A stretch of 64,000 nucleotides of DNA from Afipia sp. (GCA_024707075.1 JANQAK010000003.1:1922001-1986000), one strand, 5' to 3'. Counted from the first letter of the stretch, positions 1 to 12,116 are shown. Program-made: numbers and translations. The notes: generated by a model not told the origin, from the sequence alone.

Positions 1-298
1 CCGCCCACGGCTGCGATCCTGCGGCGTGAAGCACCATCAGCCCGACCAGCGTCGCGACCAGATCACCGCCGACCAGCGCGCGCGGTTGCGCCGGCGGCGC
101 ATCGGGTGAGCCGATAACGAGCGCGATCGAGGTGGCGAACGGGATGACAGCCAACGGATAGCTCAACCTGACGGACAGCCACTCCATGACGCCGATCGCG
201 AGCGCGATGCCGACGCCAGCGATAACGCCCGCTTTCAGCCTGCGCTGTCCCGCGTCATCCCAAAATCCGGAGGATTTCTCTCGCTGGCGCCTGCTCAC
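1..298 (-). CDS. HPP family membrane protein, N-terminal part (truncated by window edge; probable GTG start at 298)
   Basis: Manual minus-strand reading gives VSRRQREKSSGFWDDAGQRRLKAGVIAGVGIALAIGVMEWLSVRLSYPLAVIPFATSIALVIGSPDAPPAQPRALVGGDLVATLVGLMVLHAAG, resembling the HPP-family motif (PxxxxPFxxSxxLxxxxPxxPxAQPRxxxGG). Confidence 0.6.
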   Translation of the reverse strand, partial: MSRRQREKSSGFWDDAGQRRLKAGVIAGVGIALAIGVMEWLSVRLSYPLAVIPFATSIALVIGSPDAPPAQPRALVGGDLVATLVGLMVLHAAGSQPWA

Positions 299-330
299 GG
301 CAAATCCGCTGTCGCTGGATGTGGAAAAGA

Positions 331-363
331 AAAAGGGCGGCAGATTTCTCTGCCGCCCTTTAG
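331..363 (-). terminator. Rho-independent terminator downstream of the porin-like gene
   Basis: aaagggcggcagatttctctgccgccctttagg: GC hairpin, T-rich on the minus strand. Confidence 0.6.
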
Positions 364-381
364 GCCTTCAAATGAAGGAGA

Positions 382-1341
382 TTACTTGAGCGCGCTCAGG
401 GTCACGTCAGCCGAGAGCTTGGCGATGAAGCTCGCACCGCACCACTTCGATTCGTAAAGACCGTTCGAAGGATTGATGGTGGAGGCGGTGAAGTCGCTGG
501 TGATCGCGTTACAGTCGGTCTTCGACAGATCCGAGTCCGAGTAACGCAGATCGAGGGTGAACACCTTGTAGGTGAAGCCCACACCGACGTTCCAGGTGTT
601 GTAGTCCGCCAAAGGCGTGTTGAGGTAGAAGGCGTCGGTCGTTCCCAGCCACTGATGGCCGTACTCACCCGACAGGTAGGCGCCCACGCCGGAGGTGCCG
701 AACAGGTTGCTCGGAGCAGTGACCTTGGCGTTGACCGATGCGTAGGTCGAATCAAACCCGAAGTTCAGGAAGTTCGGCGAATAGAACACCGTGCCGCCGA
801 GAGCGAAGTAGTCGTTAAAGGTATAGGTCGCCTTGCCGTACACTTCGTAGAAGGACACGTCCTTCTTCATCACGTTGAGGTTGACGAGAGCGTTGGCACC
901 GGAACCAACACCGCAGAACGCAGCAGAGCCGCCCGGAACGGTGTCGATGCACTGTCCACCCGGATACAGGTAGCCCCAGACACCGAAGTCGAACGCAAGA
1001 GCGCCGAAGGTCGGGCGGATACCGGCATAGACGTCGATTTCAGCAGCCGCGCGGTTGGTGAAGGAGATGCTCGCACCGCCAACACCTGCGTAAAGCTGCA
1101 AGTCGGGAGTGATATTGTAGCGCGGCTCGAAGTAGGCAGCGACCGAACCGTTACGGTTCGACTGCGAAATACCGCGGAACACGTAGTTGTTGGTGATCGA
1201 CGCACCGAAGGCCACATCCCAAGGCGAGACGATAACCGGCGCCGGCGCCTTCTTGTAGACCTTGCCGAGATCGGCAGCCGACGCCGAACCCAGACCCATC
1301 GCAACCGCAACTGCTGCGATCGACAAACTTACTTTCTTCAT
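382..1341 (-). CDS. TorF/TIGR02001-like putative outer-membrane porin
   Basis: ORF with signal peptide MKKVSLSIAAVAVAMGLGSASAADL, then DVAFGASITNNYVFRGISQSNRNGSVAAYFEPRYN typical of the family; start at internal Met MKKVSL. Confidence 0.75.
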   Translation of the reverse strand: MKKVSLSIAAVAVAMGLGSASAADLGKVYKKAPAPVIVSPWDVAFGASITNNYVFRGISQSNRNGSVAAYFEPRYNITPDLQLYAGVGGASISFTNRAAAEIDVYAGIRPTFGALAFDFGVWGYLYPGGQCIDTVPGGSAAFCGVGSGANALVNLNVMKKDVSFYEVYGKATYTFNDYFALGGTVFYSPNFLNFGFDSTYASVNAKVTAPSNLFGTSGVGAYLSGEYGHQWLGTTDAFYLNTPLADYNTWNVGVGFTYKVFTLDLRYSDSDLSKTDCNAITSDFTASTINPSNGLYESKWCGASFIAKLSADVTLSALK

Positions 1342-1686
1342 GACGATCCCCATCATCGTTTAAAATTCAGTCCGATTGCCGAAGGTCCGAATGACAAGCG
1401 TTAATCGACTGCGTGAACTCGTGACGCCAATCTGCGGGTCCGAGGGGGTTGGGGGAAGCAAAAAAACCCAAGCAACTGCCGCCTTTTTAGGCGTTTGAAC
1501 GGTTCCAGACGATGTTCTGCCGCAGTGTGGCATTCTGACAACAAATTTCAGCCCAAGTTGGAACCTTGAAGGCACGTTTTTCCACATAACCATCGGCATT
1601 TGCCTCTTGGATGGCCGGGACGTCTGGAATCCTCCCCCGCGCGTCCCCGCTCTCGATTCGGCCCCTTCCACCCTGCTCAAAACACA

Positions 1687-1716
1687 AAGGGCCGCAGCGA
1701 GAATGCTGCGGCCCTG
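1687..1716 (-). terminator. Candidate terminator downstream of the H1-like gene
   Basis: agggccgcagcgagaatgctgcggccct hairpin. Confidence 0.5.
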
Positions 1717-1755
1717 TAAATCCTCAATGGAGCCCGCCGGAGCAGGCACCAAGTC

Positions 1756-2151
1756 TCAATTGCTGGTGCTGTCGTCGCTGCTGGAGCCGGATGACCAGCC
1801 AGGGGCGGGAGCCGGAGCCGGCGACCAGCTCGGCTCGGTTGAAACCGGAGCGGGCTCTGGAGCCGGCGCGGCGGGCTTCGGGGCGCGCTTCTTCTTCGGA
1901 GCGGCCTTCTTCGGCGCAGCCTTTTTGACAGCAGCCTTCTTGACGGACTTCTTTGCGGCTTTCTTGCTCGCCTTCTTGGCGGATTTCTTGACGGCCTTCT
2001 TCGCAGTTTTCTTGGCGGATTTCTTCGAGGCCTTCTTCGCCGACTTCTTGGAAACCTTTTTCTTCGAAGCCTTCTTGGCGGATTTCTTCTTCGCCAGGAT
2101 CAGCTTCTTCTTTTTGTTCTTTTTGTCTTTCTTCTTCTTACCTTTAGCCAT
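1756..2151 (-). CDS. Histone H1-like Lys/Ala-rich DNA-binding protein
   Basis: MAKGKKKKDKKNKKKKLILAKKKSAKKASKKKVSKKSAKKASKK... (S/A)AKK repeats followed by a Pro/Ala/Ser-rich tail. Confidence 0.7.
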   Translation of the reverse strand: MAKGKKKKDKKNKKKKLILAKKKSAKKASKKKVSKKSAKKASKKSAKKTAKKAVKKSAKKASKKAAKKSVKKAAVKKAAPKKAAPKKKRAPKPAAPAPEPAPVSTEPSWSPAPAPAPGWSSGSSSDDSTSN

Positions 2152-2192
2152 TGTGGTCCTCCTGTTTCCGCCAGCACCACTTCAGCCGGCGT

Positions 2193-3557
2193 TCAGGCAC
2201 TCCCAACGCGGGGGCCCTTCATCGATGTCGTCAATAAATCCGGTCGAGGACCGCCTGTCGCCCAGTCGAGCAGCTCAATCGTGTGCACCACAGGGACTGA
2301 CGTTCCATCGGTACTTTCCACCGAGCCTATCTGCACCATGCAACCGATGTTGCCGGCAGAGATGATGTCCGGCTTCGTCGACGCGATGTTGGCGATCTTC
2401 CGTTCGCGTAACCGCTTTGCAATGCCGGGCTGGAGGATGTTGTACGTTCCCGCCGAACCGCAACACAGATGACTCTCCGGTACATCTTTCACCACGAATC
2501 CGCTCTTGGAAAGCAATTCTTTCGGAAGCTGCGTGATTTTCTGTCCGTGCTGCAACGAACATGCGGAGTGATACGCGACAACGAGAGCGCTTTTGCTTTG
2601 CGGCCACGCGATGTCGAGGCCAGCGAGATACTCGGTCACGTCCTTCGCCAGGGCCGATATTCGCGCGGCTTTTGCTGCATAAGCGCCGTCTTCGCGCAGC
2701 ATGTAGCCATAGTCCTTGATCGTCGTACCGCATCCCGACGTGGTCACGAGGATGGCGTCAAGACCGTTGCTGTCGCTCTCCTTTGTCCACACCTCGATGT
2801 TGGCCCGGGCGCGTTTCAGCGCATCGGTGTCGTGGCCCATGTGATGCGTCAGCGAGCCGCAGCACTGCTCATCGGCCACCAGCACGACCTCGATGCCGTG
2901 GCGAGTCAGCATCCGGATCGCCGCCTGATTGATGCCAGGCGACAGCACCTGCTGGGCACATCCTTGCAACAGCGCGACGCGGCCGCGCTTTTTGCCCTCG
3001 GCGGGGAAGATCGTTCCGCCGGAAGGCCCGGGCGCAGGCAAATGTCCCGGCGCCAGCGCCAGCATGGCCCGAAGCCGGTCGAAGAAGGACGGCGCGGTCG
3101 CGCCGGAGGGAGCCGGCAGCAGCGCCGCGAACGGCCGCGCGATCCGGGCCGCGATCATGCTGATCCGGAACAGGCCGGGACGCGGCAGCACGAAGGCGAG
3201 GACGCCCCGCAGGAATCGCTCCGGCAGCGGCCTCGCATAGTCCTCCTCGACCTTCACCCGCGCCTGATCGACGAGGTGCATGTAGTTCACTCCCGAAGGA
3301 CAGGTCGTCATGCAGGCAAGGCAGGACAGGCAGCGATCGATGTGCTTGACCACCTCCTGCGTCGGCTTGCGGTCGTTCTCCAGCATGTCCTTGATCAGGT
3401 AGATCCGGCCGCGCGGACTATCGAGTTCGTCGCCGAGCAGCACGTAGGTCGGGCAGGTCGCGGTGCAGAACCCGCAATGCACGCAGGCGCGCAGGATCTT
3501 GTCGGCTTCGCGGATATCGGGATCGGCGAGCTGGGCCAGGGAAAATTCGGTCTTCAT
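2193..3557 (-). CDS. glcF: Glycolate oxidase iron-sulfur subunit
   Basis: MKTEFSLAQLADPDIREADKILRACVHCGFCTATCPTYVLLGDELDSPRGRIYLIKDML; two CxxCxxCxxxCP motifs and CCG motifs; adjacent to glcE/glcD. Confidence 0.93.
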   Translation of the reverse strand: MKTEFSLAQLADPDIREADKILRACVHCGFCTATCPTYVLLGDELDSPRGRIYLIKDMLENDRKPTQEVVKHIDRCLSCLACMTTCPSGVNYMHLVDQARVKVEEDYARPLPERFLRGVLAFVLPRPGLFRISMIAARIARPFAALLPAPSGATAPSFFDRLRAMLALAPGHLPAPGPSGGTIFPAEGKKRGRVALLQGCAQQVLSPGINQAAIRMLTRHGIEVVLVADEQCCGSLTHHMGHDTDALKRARANIEVWTKESDSNGLDAILVTTSGCGTTIKDYGYMLREDGAYAAKAARISALAKDVTEYLAGLDIAWPQSKSALVVAYHSACSLQHGQKITQLPKELLSKSGFVVKDVPESHLCCGSAGTYNILQPGIAKRLRERKIANIASTKPDIISAGNIGCMVQIGSVESTDGTSVPVVHTIELLDWATGGPRPDLLTTSMKGPRVGSA

Positions 3558-3573
3558 GACTGACGTGTCCGGA

Positions 3574-4806
3574 TCATGTGCGCACCATCCGGCCGCGATT
3601 GAAGATATTGCGAGGGTCGAAGCTCGCCTTGACGCGCGCGCCCAGAGCCGCGACGCCGGGCTCCTGCGGCTGGAAGACATCGACCGTATTGCGCACCTGG
3701 TCGGTGGCGCGAAGTAGCGTCGCATGACCGCCGATGGTCTTCAGCCGCTCGCGCAACAGCGCCGCATGGGCATCCGCCGCCGGCGGCAGCGCCGCCCAGA
3801 TCAGCCCGCCGCCCCAATCGTAGATCACGTCGCCGCCGGTCTCGCGCGCCAGTGCCTGACCGAACGCGCCGCCCGCCGCCGGCGGACAAACGATGCGCCA
3901 CACCGGCCAAGCGCCCAGCGATCCGGACGCCGCGAACGGCGTAACATCGCGGATCGACTCCCAGACCGATGCGGACACATCGTCTGCGAGCATGTCCGAC
4001 GCGCCGAACGGCGCGAGCAACTGGCTGACCGATCCGGCACGATCGGACACCGACGCGCCGATCCCCTCCAGCCGGATCAGCGTCACGCCCTGCTGAGAGC
4101 CCCCAAGAGCGGCCAGCCCGTCACCCGTGGTCCGGAAGATCGACGCGGGCAAATGCGCCACGCCCGACACATCGAACGACGACCCCAGCGCCGCCGTCAT
4201 GGCCCGGTTCGCGGTGACTTCGTCGAGGCCGCGCAGCACCAATGTCCGCTCGCTTTCCGCCTTGGGCAGAACCTTGAGCGTCACTTCCGTCATCACCGAC
4301 AGCGTGCCCCATGATCCGGCAAGCAGCTTGCAGAGATCGTAGCCGGTGACGTTCTTCACCACCTTGCCGCCGGCCTTGAACGAATCGCCGAAGCCTGAGA
4401 CCGCATGGGCGCCGAGCAGATGATCGCGCGCGCCGCCGGCCTTGATCCGCCGCGGCCCTGCGAGACCCGCCGCGATGACGCCGCCGATCGTCCCGGCGCC
4501 GCGCGGCGTGCCCAGCAGCACCGAGGTGTCCATCGGATCGAACGCGAATTGCTGGTTCTTCGAATCGATCAGCGACAAGAGATCGGCCATCGGCGCACCA
4601 GCCTGGACGGTGACGATCAACTCGTTCGGCTCATAGGATGTGATGGCATTGAGCGCCGACAGGTCGAGCACTGCATTGGTCGCCATCGGCAGGCCGATGG
4701 CGCGCTTGCTGCCATGACCGACGATCTCAAGCGGCTGTTCGGCGGCGAGCGCATCGCGCACCGCCTGCTCCACATCCTTGGCATCACGTACTTTCAGGGT
4801 ATCCAC
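3574..4806 (-). CDS. glcE: Glycolate oxidase FAD-binding subunit
   Basis: FAD-binding PCMH-type protein between glcF and glcD; probable GTG start VDTLKVRDAKDVEQAV (track ORF extends to 4866). Confidence 0.88.
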   Translation of the reverse strand: MDTLKVRDAKDVEQAVRDALAAEQPLEIVGHGSKRAIGLPMATNAVLDLSALNAITSYEPNELIVTVQAGAPMADLLSLIDSKNQQFAFDPMDTSVLLGTPRGAGTIGGVIAAGLAGPRRIKAGGARDHLLGAHAVSGFGDSFKAGGKVVKNVTGYDLCKLLAGSWGTLSVMTEVTLKVLPKAESERTLVLRGLDEVTANRAMTAALGSSFDVSGVAHLPASIFRTTGDGLAALGGSQQGVTLIRLEGIGASVSDRAGSVSQLLAPFGASDMLADDVSASVWESIRDVTPFAASGSLGAWPVWRIVCPPAAGGAFGQALARETGGDVIYDWGGGLIWAALPPAADAHAALLRERLKTIGGHATLLRATDQVRNTVDVFQPQEPGVAALGARVKASFDPRNIFNRGRMVRT

Positions 4807-4886
4807 GCCGCACCTTGTTGTTCTTGGGGACCCGTCAACAGACGGGACTTTGCATTGCGATTGCACCGCGATTGCCGGATGACGTT

Positions 4887-4985
4887 CCCTCCCCCTTGCG
4901 GGGGAGGGTCAGGGAGGGAGGTAGGCTCAGCACTCCGGACTCGAAAGCACCCCCCTCTCCACCTCTCCCCCGCAAGGGGGAGAGA
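4887..4985. repeat. Paired intergenic palindromes (ccctcccccttgcgggggaggg / ctctcccccgcaagggggagag)
   Basis: Two hairpin-forming related palindromes between glcD and glcE. Confidence 0.7.
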
Positions 4986-5025
4986 GCAGATCGCGGCCAG
5001 ATGAGAAATCAGCGTCCCTCATCGC

Positions 5026-6519
5026 TCAGAATCGCGGAATATCGGGGAACGCGAGCTTGCCGCCATGGACGTGAACCCGGCCCAGTTCGGCACAGCGATG
5101 CAGTGTCGGGAACACCTTGCCGGGATTGAGCAGCCCCTGCGTATCGAAGGCGCATTTCAGGCGCTGCTGCTGCGCGAGATCGATGTCGCTGAACATCTCG
5201 GGCATCAGGTCGCGCTTCTCGACGCCGACGCCGTGCTCGCCGGTCAGCACGCCGCCCAGCTTGACGCACAGCCGCAGGATGTCCGAGCCGAAGGCTTCCG
5301 CCTTGTCCATCTCTTCGGGGATGTTGGCATCGTACAGAATGAGGGGATGGAGGTTGCCGTCGCCGGCATGGAAGACGTTGGCGACACGCAGGCCATATTT
5401 TTCCGACAGGTCACGAATTCCGGCCAGCGCCTCGGGCAGCTTGCCGCGCGGAATGGTGCCGTCCATGCAGAGATAATCCGGCGATAGCCGCCCGACCGCC
5501 GGAAACGCCGCCTTGCGTCCCGACCAGAACAGCAGCCGCTCCTGCTCCGAATTCGAAATTTGCAGCGTGGTCTGGCCACATGCGCGCGCGATCGTCTCCA
5601 CGCGCCCGATCAATTCGTCGACCTCGACCTTCGGGCCGTCCAGTTCGATAATCAGCAGCGCCTCCACATCGAGCGGATAGCCCGCATGGACGAAGGCTTC
5701 GGCGGCCACGATGGCGTTCTTGTCCATCATCTCCATGCCGCCGGGAATGATTCCCGCGCCGATGATGTTGGCGACGCATTGTCCGGCATCCTCGACCGAC
5801 GCGAAGCCCACCATCAGCGCACGCGCGGTTTCCGGCTTTTGCAGGATACGCACGGTGACTTCGGTGACGACGCCGAGCAGACCTTCCGATCCGTTGATGA
5901 TCCCCATCAGGTCGTAGCCGTCGTTCTCGGGCGCCTTGCCGCCGATCCGCAGGATCTCGCCGGTAATCAGCACGAATTCGCAGCCCAGCACGTTGTTGGT
6001 GGTCATGCCGTATTTCAGGCTGTGAACGCCGCCGGAGTTTTCCGCAACATTACCGCCGATCGAGCAGGCGATCTGCGACGACGGATCGGGCGCGTAGTAG
6101 AATCCTTCGTGCGCCACGGCCTGGCTGATGGCGAGGTTGGTGACGCCCGGCTCGACCACCGCGACGCGATTGTCGAAATCGATCTCGCGCACCCGCTTGA
6201 ATTTGCCGAGGCCGAGCAGCACGCCGTCCGCGAGCGGCAGCGAGCCTCCCGACAGCGACGTGCCGGAGCCGCGCGGCACCACCTTGATGCCGTTGTCGTG
6301 GCAGTATTTCAAAACCTGCGACACCTGTTCGGTGGTGTCGGGCAGCACCACGACCATCGGAGGCTGGCGATAGGCCGTCAGCGCGTCGGATTCATAGGGC
6401 TGCATTTCCCGCGTCGTGGAAATCACACCCTCGCCCGGCACAATCTGACGCAGGGCCGCGACGATCTCGTCACGGCGATCCAGGATCGCCTGATCCGGTT
6501 CAGGCATCATGATGGACAT
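5026..6519 (-). CDS. glcD: Glycolate oxidase subunit GlcD, FAD-linked
   Basis: PRGSGTSLSGGSLPLADGVLLGLGKF and NVFHAGDGNLHPLILYD...GGVLTGEHGVGVEKRDLM. Confidence 0.94.
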   Translation of the reverse strand: MSIMMPEPDQAILDRRDEIVAALRQIVPGEGVISTTREMQPYESDALTAYRQPPMVVVLPDTTEQVSQVLKYCHDNGIKVVPRGSGTSLSGGSLPLADGVLLGLGKFKRVREIDFDNRVAVVEPGVTNLAISQAVAHEGFYYAPDPSSQIACSIGGNVAENSGGVHSLKYGMTTNNVLGCEFVLITGEILRIGGKAPENDGYDLMGIINGSEGLLGVVTEVTVRILQKPETARALMVGFASVEDAGQCVANIIGAGIIPGGMEMMDKNAIVAAEAFVHAGYPLDVEALLIIELDGPKVEVDELIGRVETIARACGQTTLQISNSEQERLLFWSGRKAAFPAVGRLSPDYLCMDGTIPRGKLPEALAGIRDLSEKYGLRVANVFHAGDGNLHPLILYDANIPEEMDKAEAFGSDILRLCVKLGGVLTGEHGVGVEKRDLMPEMFSDIDLAQQQRLKCAFDTQGLLNPGKVFPTLHRCAELGRVHVHGGKLAFPDIPRF

Positions 6520-6638
6520 CGGCAGTCTCCAGAACCTAGCGCGTGCGACCGCGCTTTATTGTTCTGATATATCAAGCATGCCCAGCATGTTTTGAACAGT
6601 TCCAAAGCTGGAGCTGATGCTTGAACCTGTTGTGCGGT

Positions 6639-7331
6639 CTAGCCGACCAGTGCGCCCTGTTCCCGCCGGGCCGGCATCACCGGCATCACGGCCTGCACCA
6701 CCAGACCGCGGGCACGGGCATCCAGCACACCGACGGCGCGCAGCGCGAACAGCGTGATTGCCTGCACCGAATCGCGCAGCTTCACCGGATCGTCGATATC
6801 GTCGGGCGCGAGCGGACCCACCAGCGACTCGTGCAGCGCCCCGATCAGGGCGGTGGCGGCCAGCGAGATGTCCTGCGCCGGAAGATGTCCGGCCCTGACC
6901 GCCGCCTCGATCCGCGCCTCGACTTCGACGGCGATCTCGCGGCGGCTGGCGAGACGCGATGCGGTGACATCGACATCGACCGGCTCGGCAAGGATGCCCC
7001 AGGCGAGTTTGCGGTTCGACACCACATGCACGGCGATGGTGGTCACCGCAGCGGCCAGCGCCGACGAAGGTCCGGGCGCTGCGTCAGCGGCACGCCGGAT
7101 CGCCGTCAGTTCGGCGCGCGACACATCGGCGATGAGTTCGGAAATCAGGTCGGCCTTGGATGGAAAGTAACGATACACCGTGCCCGCCGCGACATTGGCG
7201 CGGGTGGCGACAGGCGCGATCTGGACCGCGGCCATTCCGCCCTCAGCGGCTGCGTCGCGTGCGGCCGAAAGGATCGCATTGCGGCGTGCCGCAAGACGTT
7301 TCACGACCTGATGAGTTCGCCTGTAAACCAT
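6639..7331 (-). CDS. TetR/AcrR family transcriptional regulator
   Basis: N-terminal HTH AARRNAILSAARDAAAEGGMAAVQIAPVATRANVAAGTVYRYFPSKADLISELI. Confidence 0.88.
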   Translation of the reverse strand: MVYRRTHQVVKRLAARRNAILSAARDAAAEGGMAAVQIAPVATRANVAAGTVYRYFPSKADLISELIADVSRAELTAIRRAADAAPGPSSALAAAVTTIAVHVVSNRKLAWGILAEPVDVDVTASRLASRREIAVEVEARIEAAVRAGHLPAQDISLAATALIGALHESLVGPLAPDDIDDPVKLRDSVQAITLFALRAVGVLDARARGLVVQAVMPVMPARREQGALVG

Positions 7332-7358
7332 TGACGGCGTTCGTCTCCCGAAAAGAAG

Positions 7359-7372
7359 TGAACATCAGTTCA
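7359..7372. promoter_or_regulatory. Candidate TetR operator TGAAC-ATCA-GTTCA
   Basis: Perfect 5-bp inverted repeat 27 bp upstream of the TetR start. Confidence 0.5.
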
Positions 7373-7487
7373 AAAGGGATGACAAGCGTTTCAAAGCGTG
7401 CGGATTCAAATTCGCAGTGCAGCATAAAAGCTGGTTAAATAATCACGTAGAACACGGGGTTTTCGTCTCATCTGAGACCGACCTGCT

Positions 7488-7805
7488 TTATCCGCTGAAT
7501 CCGATCGCACGGGCCAGGGCTGCCACCGCCATACCGGTGATGACCGCGACGAACTCGTTGCGCCGGATGATGGTGATGGCAACCGCCGCACCGATGGCGA
7601 ACAACACGACTGCGCCGCCATTGACCGCGACCGGCAGCGACGCGGCAACGATGATCGATCCCGGCAACGCGTCGAGCATCCGCCGCACCCGCGGCGTGAT
7701 GGTGACGTAGCCCATCAGCCAATAGCCGCCGAGGCGCGAGGCCACCGTCACCGCCGTCATCACGGCGAAGGCGATCATCACGTCGGAGCGGAGAAAATCG
7801 CTCAT
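7488..7805 (-). CDS. azlD: AzlD family branched-chain amino acid exporter small subunit
   Basis: MSDFLRSDVMIAFAVMTAVTVASRLGGYWLMG...RRMLDALPGSIIVAASLP; overlaps azlC by ATGA. Confidence 0.82.
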   Translation of the reverse strand: MSDFLRSDVMIAFAVMTAVTVASRLGGYWLMGYVTITPRVRRMLDALPGSIIVAASLPVAVNGGAVVLFAIGAAVAITIIRRNEFVAVITGMAVAALARAIGFSG

Positions 7806-8587
7806 ACGCCCGCCCCGTGCGGCTTTACGTGCGGATGGGCGGGGGGCGGATCGTCCATCAGACCGGCGCTGATCGCGCCCGACACCGCGCCCGCAATAAT
7901 GAACCACCAGCCCGGCGTCAGCCAATGGACAGCAAGCGCCACAATGCCCGACACCGCCCACGGGATCGCACGCCGCGGGCCTTTCCAGGCCGGCACCAGC
8001 ATTGCCGCATAGAACGCCGGCACCACCAGATCGACCCCGTATTTCTTCGGGTCGCTCAATTGCCCGGCAAGCAAATATCCCGGCAGCGACGACAGGAACC
8101 AGACGACATAGAGCACGATGCCGCCGCCGACGAAGAACGACGCATCAGCGCCGCCGTGATTGCGATAACGCGTGGCGGCGAGCCAGCCGCCGTCGGTCAC
8201 CAGCAGCATCGAGGGGTAGGATTGCCACGGCGGCAGCGTGCCGAACCATGGACGCAGGCTGGCGCTCATCAGCGAGAAGCGGATGTTCACGGTGATCGTC
8301 AGCAGCGCCAATGTCGCGATCGACGACACCGTCAGCGTATCCGGCCACGACGACACCGCGACGAACTGCGACAGCCCGCCGTAGACGAAGGCCATCATCA
8401 CCTGCACTTCGGTCAGCGTGAAATTCTTTTGCGCGCAGAGCGCGCCGAATGCCATGCCGAACGCGATGGTGCCCGGCAGCATCGGCGAGATGGCGTAGAT
8501 GCCCGGCACGATCGCCTCGCGCGACCAGTAGGCAGGCGTGTGGAAATGGTCGGGCGCCGTCTCGGACGTTGGGTGGGGCGTCGTCAT
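7802..8587 (-). CDS. azlC: AzlC family branched-chain amino acid exporter
   Basis: PMLPGTIAFGMAFGALCAQKNFTLTEVQVMMAFVYGGLSQFVAV typical AzlC; start taken at MTTPHP. Confidence 0.87.
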   Translation of the reverse strand: MTTPHPTSETAPDHFHTPAYWSREAIVPGIYAISPMLPGTIAFGMAFGALCAQKNFTLTEVQVMMAFVYGGLSQFVAVSSWPDTLTVSSIATLALLTITVNIRFSLMSASLRPWFGTLPPWQSYPSMLLVTDGGWLAATRYRNHGGADASFFVGGGIVLYVVWFLSSLPGYLLAGQLSDPKKYGVDLVVPAFYAAMLVPAWKGPRRAIPWAVSGIVALAVHWLTPGWWFIIAGAVSGAISAGLMDDPPPAHPHVKPHGAGV

Positions 8588-8705
8588 CGATTCATCCGCG
8601 GAAAGACGATCATGCGTGCGGTGAATGCCAGACCGGGTCAAGCCGTCCGCCTGCGGGCCTGCCCGTCATTTCGGACGACCCTGCGCAGCCCCAGTCGCTC
8701 AACAT

Positions 8706-8824
8706 TGTCATTCCGGGGCGCGAGCATCTTTGCGAGCGAGCCCGGAATCCATCGCGACCGGCAAATGAAAAAGGAGGGCTGGATTCCGGGCCTGCGCGTG
8801 AAGAACGCGCATCCCGGAATGACG
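8706..8824. repeat. Dispersed intergenic palindrome pair (gtcattccggg...cccggaatcc / ggattccggg...cccggaatgac)
   Basis: Nested inverted repeats with attccggg arms. Confidence 0.7.
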
Positions 8825-8841
8825 GAGAGATCACGCGCCAA

Positions 8842-8876
8842 CAAAAAGGCCGGTCAAAAGACCGGCCTTTTTTTTA
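8842..8876. terminator. Strong bidirectional intrinsic terminator between ftsH and azlC
   Basis: aaaaaggccggtcaaaagaccggcctttttttt. Confidence 0.85.
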
Positions 8877-8897
8877 AGAATGCGGGATTTAAGACGC

Positions 8898-10815
<1,918 letters not shown>

Positions 10816-11008
10816 TGAGCTTCCTTCGTGGCCGCATGGATCGCGGCCTCATATCCTTGGGCCTGCAACACGTTTCTCGGTGCGGGTTGCAATACAATCT
10901 AGGTGCGGACCCCCTCAATGCCAAGGGAACCTCGCAGGACTATTTAACGCATCTTAATGCCATTCCGGGTGAAATAAGGGCGGTTTGCCCGGGCTATTTC
11001 CACAGTGG

Positions 11009-12046
11009 TTAAGGCAAACCACCCATCCGCCGCCGCGGCGGCGCCGGCATGATATGGATACGGCCTTTCTGGATGCTGATAACGGCCCCGGCCAGCGTCT
11101 GCTTCAGCCGGAACCGTCCAGCCCCCGGCTTTTCCCTGCGCACAGCCTCGTCCATCGCCTGCAACAACGCCTCGACCTTGCCGAGTTCGGCCGGTCCCTC
11201 GTGGCCGGCACGATTGATCGCGCGCAGCAACAATCGGACCCGGATTTCGTCGGACAATGCGGTGAAGGCCGCCAGATCGAACCCAGCGTCCGGATCGATG
11301 CTCGCCAGATACCGCGCCGCGCCATCCGTCATGATGTCCAGCGCGGCATTGGCGCGGGCGAGACGCGATGCAAGCCGCGCCAGACTGCGTGCGTCGGCCC
11401 CTTCGGCGGCCAGCGCCGGCATCAGCGCACGCAGCCGCGGGCGGGTGAAGCGCGGATCGCGGTTGGTGGGATCATCGGCGAAGGCGACACCGGCGTTTTC
11501 CAGCGTGGCGACAAGCCGGGATTTCGGCACATCCAGAAAAGGCCGCACCAGCACCATGCCGTCGCGGTCCGATTGACGCGCCATCGCCGCCAGCCCGGCG
11601 AGGCCGCTGCCCCGCGACAGCCGCATGATGACGGTCTCTGCCTGATCGTCCCGGGTGTGCGCCGTAAAAATATGCGATGCGCCATGCCGCTGCGCGGCGC
11701 GAACCAGCAGCCGATAACGGGCATCGCGCGCGGCCGATGGCACACCAGTGTCCGGCTTCGCGCCGGACCAGCGAACGGTGCGATGTTCAATATCCAGCGC
11801 TTTGGCCAGACGCTTGACGTCGCGGGCTTCGCGCGCGGCCTCCTTGCGCAGGCCGTGATCAACCGTGACCGCCACCAGACGCGGGGCTTTTTTCAACGCG
11901 CGCCGCCAGCGTGCGGCCAACCACATCAATGCAACGGAGTCCGGGCCGCCGGACACCGCGAGCACGATCGCAGGCAAGGTTTTCCAGTCGGCGAACAGCC
12001 GCTTCGCTTCCTGCACCGAGATCGGCAATGTTTCGGCGTTGTACAT
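11009..12046 (-). CDS. tilS: tRNA(Ile)-lysidine synthase
   Basis: PP-loop AVSGGPDSVALMWLA...DHGLR...HTRDDQAETVIMRLSRGSG. Confidence 0.92.
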   Translation of the reverse strand: MYNAETLPISVQEAKRLFADWKTLPAIVLAVSGGPDSVALMWLAARWRRALKKAPRLVAVTVDHGLRKEAAREARDVKRLAKALDIEHRTVRWSGAKPDTGVPSAARDARYRLLVRAAQRHGASHIFTAHTRDDQAETVIMRLSRGSGLAGLAAMARQSDRDGMVLVRPFLDVPKSRLVATLENAGVAFADDPTNRDPRFTRPRLRALMPALAAEGADARSLARLASRLARANAALDIMTDGAARYLASIDPDAGFDLAAFTALSDEIRVRLLLRAINRAGHEGPAELGKVEALLQAMDEAVRREKPGAGRFRLKQTLAGAVISIQKGRIHIMPAPPRRRMGGLP

Positions 12047-12116
12047 TCAGTCCAGAAGCCCGGTCCTCGTTCCCGACAGGGAAGGAAATGCGGACTCAGA
12101 ATAAGCGGTCTACGCC

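Noticed and set aside
1607-2365. Long plus-strand ORF (FFFGAAFFGAAFLTAAFL...)
   Set aside because: Antisense shadow of the Lys/Ala-rich H1-like gene; Phe/Leu richness is the complement of AAG/GCC codons.
10944-10957. CtrA-like TTAA-N6-TTAA upstream of ftsH
   Set aside because: Spacing is 6 rather than 7 nt; not enough support.
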